Assembly (NCBI GenBank): GCA_021775385.1
Contig: JAJFHW010000291.1
Span: 1 to 10,261 of the forward strand
Direction of reading: 5' to 3'
Length of the DNA: 10,261 nt
Source of the DNA: Hyphomicrobiales bacterium
GTDB taxonomy: Bacteria > Pseudomonadota > Alphaproteobacteria > Rhizobiales > HXMU1428-3
Numbering within the stretch: the stretch's first letter is position 1; every line of letters starts with the position of its first letter. The notes under the pieces are model-generated. The model made no database searches and was not told the DNA's origin. It saw nothing but the letters and a program-made list of their open reading frames with translations. Below are positions 6,207-10,261 of this stretch, piece by piece. Position numbers and translations under genes: made by a program.

Positions 6207-6851
6207 GTGGCGTTGATGATTAATTTACACCTTATTTTAACTGGCTTTGGAATGGGTTTACTTATTTCTGCTCCTGTCGGTCCTGTCAATATTTTGTGTA
6301 TACAGCGGACCTTGACTAAAGGCTTCTGGGCTGGATTTGCTATCGGTCTTGGGGCTATTGGTGCTGATTTCTTAATTTCCGTGGCTGCTGTTTTGGGAAT
6401 TACGGCTCTTTCAGGATTGATGAGCACTTATGAAACTGAAATTCAGTGCGTTGGTGGGTTTATTCTGATTGGATTTGGAATAAAAATATTTTTAGCTGAA
6501 CCTAAATTGCCAACGGAAATGACTGAACCATCAAAAATCAGGGGACATTTAAAAGGCATTCCTCAAAGTTTCTTACTTACGATCACTAACCCGGGGGCTT
6601 TACTTGGGATTTTTGCGATTTTTGGGAGTGTTAGTACTGCTGTAGGAGGGTTTGCGAGTTATCTTGATAGTCTGATGATATTAGTTGGGCTATTAAGCGG
6701 AGCGACGCTCTGGTGGCTTGGTTTGACCCGCTTAATAGCTGCACTGCGTGGTGAACTGACAGAAAAACGCCTAAAAATCATCAATCAGATCTCTGGAGCT
6801 ATTCTTTTTATGGCTGGTGTTGGTTTGGTTGGGAAGTCTGTATTTTTCTAA
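6207..6851 (+). CDS. LysE/RhtB family amino-acid exporter
   Basis: A 214-residue inner-membrane protein with about six hydrophobic segments (near 5-27, 40-65, 76-96, 117-142, 150-175, 190-212). The family hallmark is APVGPVNILCIQ (22-33), and a second half-conserved loop is TITNPGALLGIFAIFG (125-140). Members export amino acids (lysine, arginine, homoserine, threonine, leucine) or related small molecules; the substrate cannot be told from sequence. Two starts are possible: GTG at 6207 or ATG at 6216, giving MINLHLIL; neither has a clear Shine-Dalgarno, and the ATG is slightly preferable by family habit. The stop is 3 bp from the stop of the convergent gene 6855-7106, with no terminator between. 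Confidence 0.92.
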   Translation: MALMINLHLILTGFGMGLLISAPVGPVNILCIQRTLTKGFWAGFAIGLGAIGADFLISVAAVLGITALSGLMSTYETEIQCVGGFILIGFGIKIFLAEPKLPTEMTEPSKIRGHLKGIPQSFLLTITNPGALLGIFAIFGSVSTAVGGFASYLDSLMILVGLLSGATLWWLGLTRLIAALRGELTEKRLKIINQISGAILFMAGVGLVGKSVFF

Positions 6852-6854
6852 TAT

Positions 6855-7106
6855 TTATTGTGTCACACGATCTAGTGTGAATTCACCTTGATCTATTCGA
6901 GTTGAGAGGTCTCTTGTCATTTTAGAGACAGCGTCTTCACCGTAGGTCGATACGAGATCAGTTAATGCAGCGAATATAGAGGCACCTGCCAGGCTTTCTG
7001 GTTCTAGTCCATTGCAGATCGCATCTTCCCAGGCTTCTATAATGTAACTTAACGCCTCTGCATTCAGGTCATTATCTTCATTGTTTAACCTAAATGTCAT
7101 TCCCAT
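6855..7106 (-). CDS. Small conserved-looking protein of unknown function (83 aa)
   Basis: 83 residues, acidic and predicted mostly helical, with no signal peptide or membrane segment: residues about 15-30 (EALSYIIEAWEDAICN) and 40-55 (ASIFAALTDLVSTYGE) form amphipathic helices, followed by a third near 56-72. It resembles small alphaproteobacterial proteins with an ALFAALTDLV..YGE pattern, but I cannot name a family. ATG at 7104-7106; a second ATG two codons on is an alternative. Convergent with the exporter, with stops 3 bp apart. Codon use is like its neighbours and the reading frame on the other strand is poor, so I regard it as real. Confidence 0.7.
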   Translation of the reverse strand: MGMTFRLNNEDNDLNAEALSYIIEAWEDAICNGLEPESLAGASIFAALTDLVSTYGEDAVSKMTRDLSTRIDQGEFTLDRVTQ

Positions 7107-7257
7107 AAATCCACTTCATTATTTTCTAATTTGTCTGATATTTGTTGTTGCTTGTTATTTTGTCAGCAGATTATTTTTATCTAGGTGGATCTTGTTTGGA
7201 AAGCTGTTGTTTCTTTAAAGGTAAATTGACTAAGAAAGATGGTTACCAGATCGTTCT

Positions 7258-7680
7258 TTATTGGTTTGTTGTGACCAATTTTTCAGATAATTCTATGCCT
7301 TCTTCTAAAAAGAGATTGATAGCTGTTTTGGCTGAGGGGGTGCAGCGTCTATAGGTTCTTTGAAAGCTTTTATAGCCTTTGTTGAAGCTTTTGGTGAGTT
7401 TGGCCTTACGTTTGCTGGTTACACCTTCGGCTTTGATGAGATCTAGCATTTTATCGCGCCAGATTAGCTCATCATTTATACCGCACAACGCGCGCAAATA
7501 GTGTACAGCACCTAAAATTTCGGATAATCGCAGTAATCCAGCATCGTAGGGGCGGTTTTCAGGTGCGGCCTGGAGTTTTACAGGGTGAAGTGTAACGGGG
7601 GCAAGACTTAGAAAAGTCATTGATAAGAGAATCAATGGCAATTGGCTTAAGTTTTGTTTGCGCTGGGTCTGTTTTCTCAT
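7258..7680 (-). CDS. TIGR02301/DUF2385-type exported protein
   Basis: 140 residues. The basic N-terminus (RKQTQRKQ) and a hydrophobic stretch (about 14-32) followed by LQAAPENRPYD look like a signal peptide. The mature part matches my memory of the Rhizobiales-only family TIGR02301 (DUF2385): LLRLSEILGAVHYLRALCG (about 49-67), WRDKM, SFNKGYKSFQRTYRRC, and LFLEEGIELSEKL near the end. The two cysteines, in LCG and RRC, may form a disulfide in the periplasm. Function is unknown. The ATG has no Shine-Dalgarno, but a promoter ends only a few bases before it (7689-7717), so translation may be leaderless. This gene is the strongest taxonomic marker in the window. Confidence 0.85.
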   Translation of the reverse strand: MRKQTQRKQNLSQLPLILLSMTFLSLAPVTLHPVKLQAAPENRPYDAGLLRLSEILGAVHYLRALCGINDELIWRDKMLDLIKAEGVTSKRKAKLTKSFNKGYKSFQRTYRRCTPSAKTAINLFLEEGIELSEKLVTTNQ

Positions 7681-7688
7681 GGGGGTTA

Positions 7689-7717
7689 GTTTTAAGCTTC
7701 TCTTATTGGTTTTTCAA
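7689..7717 (-). promoter_or_regulatory. Promoter of the TIGR02301-type gene, placed for a leaderless mRNA
   Basis: Minus strand: TTGAAA (7712-7717), 17-bp spacer, TAAAAC (7689-7694, 4 of 6). The -10 box ends 8 bp before the ATG at 7680, so transcription would start within about 2 nt of the start codon. This agrees with the absence of a ribosome binding site. Confidence 0.4.
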
Positions 7718-7988
7718 TGTTTGATCTCATTGGTTCGGTTAAATATTCCCAGCTTGTTGATGTTTTCGGTTTTTCTGATGCTAATATGGCAATAATTTTT
7801 GGGTTCAGCTCTTAATTTCTTCGTTTGAATTTGTACTCTTTGTAAATTACAGTCCATTTTACAGAAAAAAATAGTAAAAATTTGACCGATTGGTCTTGCA
7901 AAATTTTTAAAAACCGCTATCACTTTTTTCTCTATTCGTTTTATGGGGCAAATTTATTTATAAGCCTTTGTGGAATAGTTATTCATTT

Positions 7989-8018
7989 TTGAAATCTCTT
8001 TAAATAGATCTTCATTAA
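7989..8018 (+). promoter_or_regulatory. Possible promoter of tRNA-Gln
   Basis: TTGAAA (7989-7994), 18-bp spacer, CATTAA (8013-8018). Transcription would begin a few bases before the tRNA's first base at 8030. Position fits; the -10 box is only moderately good. Confidence 0.35.
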
Positions 8019-8029
8019 ATGACCTTTAT

Positions 8030-8104
8030 TGGGGCGTGGCCAAGTGGTAAGGCAGCGGCTTTTGATGCCGAAGAGCGTAGGTTCGAATCCTACCGCCCCA
8101 GCCA
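8030..8104 (+). tRNA. tRNA-Gln (anticodon UUG), CCA encoded
   Basis: A 75-base cloverleaf can be drawn fully. Acceptor stem TGGGGCG pairs with CGCCCCA. The D stem is GCC/GGC. The anticodon arm GCGGC-TTTTGAT-GCCGA gives anticodon TTG (the outermost pair is G-A). The variable loop is AGAGC and the T arm GTAGG-TTCGAAT-CCTAC. Discriminator G and CCA are encoded (8101-8104). It inserts glutamine at CAA and, by wobble, CAG codons. It stands alone between the TIGR02301-type gene and the RTX-like gene. A 10-bp inverted match to its 3' side lies at 8164-8173. Confidence 0.98.
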
Positions 8105-8163
8105 GTATTATTTTTCCGTATATTATGAACTGTTTTTAACTGACGCATTTAACCAAGTGTTAT

Positions 8164-8173
8164 GGGCGGTAGG
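8164..8173. repeat. Inverted copy of the tRNA-Gln T-arm/acceptor segment
   Basis: GGGCGGTAGG is the exact reverse complement of 8089-8098 inside tRNA-Gln; extending to 16 nt gives 13 matches. It sits directly left of repeat copy 2. If both were in one primary transcript they could pair and compete with the tRNA fold. Confidence 0.5.
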
Positions 8174-8176
8174 TTT

Positions 8177-8290
8177 CTCTCACGGCTATTCCATGAGCTG
8201 AAGCTCATGGGCCTACGAGGTGCGGTGCTAAACACCGGACGTTAAAGGCGTCATGTCCCATTGCCCGAAGAGGGCAATACTCCTTCTTCG
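8177..8290 (+). repeat. Dispersed multi-hairpin repeat, copy 2
   Basis: Begins CTCTCACGGCTATTCCA, as copy 1, and ends CTCCTTCTTCG. Stems: 8191-8210 (CCATGAGCT/AGCTCATGG), 8223-8237 (CGGTG/CACCG), 8238-8252 (GACG/CGTC, extendable by two G-U pairs), 8260-8278 (ATTGCCC/GGGCAAT, loop GAAGA). Compared with copy 1 the first stem is rewritten but still pairs, and in the second a C-G pair has become T-A. It lies 72 bp after tRNA-Gln and about 310 bp before the RTX-like gene. Confidence 0.85.
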
Positions 8291-8358
8291 ATATTTAAGA
8301 TGGAGATTGTTTTTTCCTCTGATGGCCTACGTTTTTCGTTCTCAGTAAATTGAGGTCT

Positions 8359-8390
8359 TTTTGGGTGCTTCAGGTTGTCCACCAGCAACC
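8359..8390 (+). repeat. Secondary conserved box downstream of repeat copy 2
   Basis: Matches 5443-5476 behind copy 1: TTTTGGGTGC, TTCAG, then CCACCAGCAACC. It leads directly into the decayed partial copy at 8397. Confidence 0.55.
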
Positions 8391-8396
8391 GTTGCT

Positions 8397-8451
8397 AAGC
8401 TCATGGACCTACTAGTGAGTTGTGTTGAGCATAGGACGTTTAAAGGCGCTC
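8397..8451 (+). repeat. Decayed partial copy of the multi-hairpin repeat
   Basis: AAGCTCATGG then CCTAC, and later AGGACGTTTAAAGGCG. This follows copy 2 from the right arm of stem 1 (AAGCTCATGGGCCTAC) to stem 3 (GGACGTTAAAGGCG). The left arm of stem 1 is missing and stem 2 no longer pairs. It is closer to copy 2 than to the others, so it may come from a local duplication. Confidence 0.6.
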
Positions 8452-8551
8452 CCCCCTCTTCCGTTTAGCCTATAGTCAGCAATGCCCTATGAAAGATTGG
8501 ATTAAGTTTGGGGAAGACGATTTCGCAATAAAACTATTAACTTTTCTTCTT

Positions 8552-8557
8552 TATAAT
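8552..8557 (+). promoter_or_regulatory. Possible -10 box of the RTX-like gene
   Basis: A perfect TATAAT lies 42 bp before the GTG start. No good -35 box is found 16-18 bp upstream (the sequence there is A-rich), so the promoter may need an activator or the match may be chance. Confidence 0.3.
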
Positions 8558-8584
8558 AGGTTTCATTGAGTTTTGTGACAAAGT

Positions 8585-8590
8585 AAGGAG
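8585..8590 (+). promoter_or_regulatory. Ribosome binding site of the RTX-like gene
   Basis: AAGGAG, 9 nt before the GTG at 8600-8602. It supports the GTG as start; no in-frame ATG is nearby. Confidence 0.85.
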
Positions 8591-8599
8591 AACTGGTTC

Positions 8600-9574
8600 G
8601 TGTCAGCAATTATCCCCCGATCAAGTCCTATAGCTTTGTCTGTGCTTAACTCTACGCTGGGTAATAAAACCCCAGCACAAGCAAAAGCGTCTGTTGCTCA
8701 AATCGAGCAAGATAGTAAATCTAGTAGTAATGACGTAAAAGGCGATGTTTTTCAGCCCGCAGATACAAGCGAAGATAAACTGATTAACGCTGCAAAAGCC
8801 TATTTAAAGACCGCTGATTTGGTGACTGTTTTACGTGCCAATAAACAAGCAAACACGCCGCAAAGCGGACAAACCTCAGATAAAATTAATGCTAGTGGTG
8901 GGAATGACCTGATCGTCGCTCATAGCCGCACTACAATAGATGCTGGCAATGGCAATGACGTTGTCACTGCCTTTGGTGGTGGGCAGATAAATGCAGGGAA
9001 TGGGGATGATTTCATCACTACCCACAGTAATGCTCAAATCAATGGTGGCACAGGGTCTGATACTATCACTTCTTTTGGTTCCTATTCACAGGTAAATGCC
9101 GGTGCTGGTAATGACCGCATCAGCAGTTATGGTTTTTCTCAAGTGAACGCTGGTACTGGGGATGACTTTATAACCGCCTTTGGAAATGGATTGGTGAATG
9201 GGCAAGATGGTAATGATATTATTGCCTCTTATGGCGCTTTTTCTGAGGTTGATGGCGGTGATGGGGATGACCAAATAACAGCCGGTGCTTTTACCACTGT
9301 CACTGGCGGTAGAGGAGATGACACCATCACCACTATTGGTGCAGGTATCAGCTTTAATTTTAATAAAGGTGATGGCCGTGATGAAATCAAGTCTACCAAT
9401 GATATCTCTATCACTCTTGGTGAAGGGATCTCTTTTGAAGATGTCAATATTTCATCTAAATATGGCGAAACCATCATTAGCTTAAACGACTCTTCAGATC
9501 AGCTTACTTTGAACCTCACCAATGGTGCAAAAGCAAATTTAACTTTTGCTAATGGAGCAACCAAAGCTGTTTAA
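8600..9574 (+). CDS. RTX-like calcium-binding repeat protein, probably type I secreted
   Basis: 324 residues, acidic, without an N-terminal signal peptide. Residues 1-95 are low-complexity and Ser/Gln/Lys rich. Residues 97-243 hold nine GGxGxDxI-type units, starting at 97, 114, 131, 148, 166, 183, 200, 218 and 235 (for example NAGNGDDFI). They are spaced 17-18 residues apart, not 9 as in classic RTX proteins; the segments between (AFGNGLV, SYGFSQV) lack calcium ligands. Then follows FNKGDGRDEI and a C-terminal domain with GEGISFEDVNIS, resembling the haemolysin-related domain at the ends of RTX proteins. Such proteins leave through a TolC-type I system using a C-terminal signal; none of its transport genes are here. 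GTG start at 8600 is fixed by AAGGAG (8585-8590). Flanked by repeat copies 2 and 3. Confidence 0.9.
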   Translation: MSAIIPRSSPIALSVLNSTLGNKTPAQAKASVAQIEQDSKSSSNDVKGDVFQPADTSEDKLINAAKAYLKTADLVTVLRANKQANTPQSGQTSDKINASGGNDLIVAHSRTTIDAGNGNDVVTAFGGGQINAGNGDDFITTHSNAQINGGTGSDTITSFGSYSQVNAGAGNDRISSYGFSQVNAGTGDDFITAFGNGLVNGQDGNDIIASYGAFSEVDGGDGDDQITAGAFTTVTGGRGDDTITTIGAGISFNFNKGDGRDEIKSTNDISITLGEGISFEDVNISSKYGETIISLNDSSDQLTLNLTNGAKANLTFANGATKAV

Positions 9575-9609
9575 GTTGAGTTGTGTTTCATTTTCTCTCT
9601 CACCTTAAC

Positions 9610-9723
9610 CTCTCACGGCTATTTCTAGCTCGAAAAGCGCTAGAGCCTCCGAGGGGCGGCGCTAAGCGCCGGACGCCCAAAGGCGTCATGTCATGGCGCT
9701 GAAGAAGTGCCACTCCTTCTTCG
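9610..9723 (+). repeat. Dispersed multi-hairpin repeat, copy 3
   Basis: Begins CTCTCACGGCTATTTCTAG, 36 bp after the RTX stop, and ends CTCCTTCTTCG. Stems: 9625-9643 (CTAGC/GCTAG), 9657-9671 (CGGCGC/GCGCCG, loop TAA, identical to copy 1), 9672-9687 (GACGCC/GGCGTC, loop CAAA), 9694-9712 (TGGCGC/GTGCCA with one G-U pair). In first-stem sequence it differs from both other copies, yet it pairs. It could also work as the 3' end structure of the RTX transcript. Confidence 0.85.
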
Positions 9724-9827
9724 GAATTTGATATGGAGAATTCCCTTCTCTAAGGTAATGGGCTCACCAGTAATTCTGCTGGCGCTATATCTCCCGGATT
9801 GAAAAGGACTGAACTCTTTCTTCATAT

Positions 9828-9846
9828 AAGGGACTTTTCCCTTTTT
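9828..9846 (+). terminator. Terminator-like hairpin downstream of the RTX-like gene
   Basis: AAGGGA/TCCCTT stem with a 4-nt loop, and T residues running to 9846. It is moderately stable and lies 254 bp after the RTX stop, beyond repeat copy 3. It could end transcription from the left. Confidence 0.35.
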
Positions 9847-9889
9847 CTCGGTGATTTGCTGGCTTTTTAAAGGTCGCTTGGTTCAACTG

Positions 9890-9907
9890 TTCACGGGAAT
9901 GCGAGGT
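9890..9907 (+). repeat. Short box related to 10006-10023 and perhaps to the repeat's flank
   Basis: TTCACGGGAATGCGAGGT, 15 of 18 identical to 10006-10023. Both look like the sequence on either side of stem 1 in the large repeat (CACGG ... TGCGAGG) with the stem removed. The link is a guess. Confidence 0.35.
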
Positions 9908-10005
9908 TTGGTTGGGGCTTTGCTCTCTTTTGCGCGATTAAGGTTCACGCTGGCGTGAGAATTGATCACGAAACTCATCTCTTTTCACCGCAATTATCAA
10001 ACGAT

Positions 10006-10023
10006 TTCACGGGGCTGTGAGGT
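10006..10023 (+). repeat. Short box related to 9890-9907
   Basis: TTCACGGGGCTGTGAGGT, followed by GC as in the large repeat's GAGGTGC in copy 2. It lies about 100 bp upstream of the small secreted gene. Confidence 0.35.
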
Positions 10024-10121
10024 GCTCTTTTTTTCTTCGATCAGATGGTCCATGTTCTTTTCAACGCAAGCCACACAGCACAAAAGCAGAGTGGCAGAAA
10101 AACATAATCGGAGACAAAATT

Positions 10122-10261
10122 ATGAAAAAATTATTCGCTTTATCAGTTGTTCTATTCTCACTTGTTGGTGGTTCTGTTTCAGCATTTGCTGGCGAGGCTC
10201 CATTTGGTGTCCATTATCCTGAAGCGCCTCAAAACTCATTTGGTATTCAGTATCCTGAGAC
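10122..10261 (+). CDS. Small secreted protein of unknown function, 3' end outside window
   Basis: The first 46 codons are visible. ATG at 10122-10124 follows CGGAGAC at good spacing. The N-terminus is a textbook signal peptide: KK, then hydrophobic LFALSVVLFSLVGG, then SVSAFAGEA with likely cleavage after SAFA (residue 23). The mature start contains a short repeat: APFGVHYPEAP followed by NSFGIQYPE, that is FG[VI][HQ]YPE twice, 14 residues apart. The frame is open to the right edge. I do not recognise a family; tandem aromatic/proline repeats of this kind occur in small surface or matrix proteins, which would suit the RTX neighbour, but that is inference. Confidence 0.75.
   Translation, partial: MKKLFALSVVLFSLVGGSVSAFAGEAPFGVHYPEAPQNSFGIQYPE

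Larger units (their letters stand above)
7681..8029. other. AT-rich intergenic stretch without a supported gene
   Basis: About 350 bp before the tRNA. It holds the possible promoter of the gene to the left and that of the tRNA to the right. A 69-codon frame on the minus strand has no ribosome site, family resemblance or sensible composition. I see no hairpin repeat or other structure here. Confidence 0.6.
9724..10121. other. Intergenic stretch after repeat copy 3, no gene seen
   Basis: About 400 bp. The left part continues the repeat's tail (CACCAGTAA near 9765). It holds a terminator-like hairpin (9828-9846), a small perfect inverted repeat TCACGC/GCGTGA (9945-9958), and two similar 18-bp boxes (9890-9907 and 10006-10023). 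A plus-strand frame from 9962 overlaps the start of the small secreted gene in another frame and has no ribosome site, so I do not call it. Confidence 0.6.

Noticed and set aside
6188..6427. 79-codon minus-strand frame opposite the LysE-type gene
   Set aside because: It lies antisense to a well-supported membrane exporter; Pro/Lys-rich composition is that of a shadow frame.
7714..7923. 69-codon minus-strand frame in the AT-rich gap
   Set aside because: No ribosome site, no family resemblance, and composition like translated AT-rich noise.
8019..8201. 60-codon plus-strand frame containing GAWPSGKAAAFDAEERRF
   Set aside because: It is the tRNA-Gln sequence translated; a common false protein call. 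The tRNA cloverleaf is complete.
9086..9477. Frames on both strands inside the RTX-like gene
   Set aside because: They arise from the repetitive GGxGxD coding sequence and have no start signals.
5298..9723. The dispersed repeats as a CRISPR array
   Set aside because: Copies are about 114 bp, kilobases apart and internally palindromic, with genes between; no short regular spacers or cas genes.
9962..10222. 86-codon plus-strand frame
   Set aside because: No ribosome site, odd composition, and it overlaps in another frame the small secreted gene, which has both a ribosome site and a clear signal peptide.

Overview
The window looks like a chromosomal piece of an AT-rich alphaproteobacterium, most likely of the order Hyphomicrobiales (Rhizobiales). 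The evidence is the gene 7258-7680, which matches a small exported family known only from that order (TIGR02301/DUF2385), together with the ArsR-methyltransferase/metF/metH neighbourhood and the sequence of the tRNA-Gln. No integrase, transposase, plasmid function or CRISPR array is visible.

Left block, all on the minus strand (about 4720 down to 1): a one-carbon/methionine operon. It reads from a sigma70-like promoter with a perfect palindrome in its spacer (4691-4718) through an ArsR-methyltransferase fusion regulator (4642-3650), metF (3628-2732), an arsH-type NADPH-dependent flavin reductase (2657-1905), the homocysteine/zinc half of MetH (1891-833), and the methyltetrahydrofolate-binding part of MetH (577 to beyond the left edge). 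MetF makes 5-methyl-THF and MetH uses it to methylate homocysteine. The regulator probably senses a methionine-cycle metabolite and represses its own promoter. MetH is cut in two exactly in the linker between its first two domains, and the 255-bp gap is packed with hairpins.

Middle block (4777-7680): a group III truncated haemoglobin whose promoter carries a near-consensus NsrR (nitric-oxide sensor) site, a secreted protein of unknown function, a LysE/RhtB exporter, a small protein of unknown function convergent with it, and the TIGR02301-type exported protein, which may be translated from a leaderless mRNA.

Right block (8030-10261): tRNA-Gln(UUG), then an RTX-like calcium-binding repeat protein (8600-9574) probably secreted by a type I system, and at the right edge the start of a small secreted protein with a short internal repeat.

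The most unusual feature is a dispersed, same-orientation repeat of 114-116 bp at 5298, 8177 and 9610, with a decayed partial copy at 8397. Each full copy folds into three or four consecutive hairpins whose arms differ between copies but keep pairing, as expected of an element maintained as structured RNA or DNA. Two copies flank the RTX gene as direct repeats. I recognise no named family for it.
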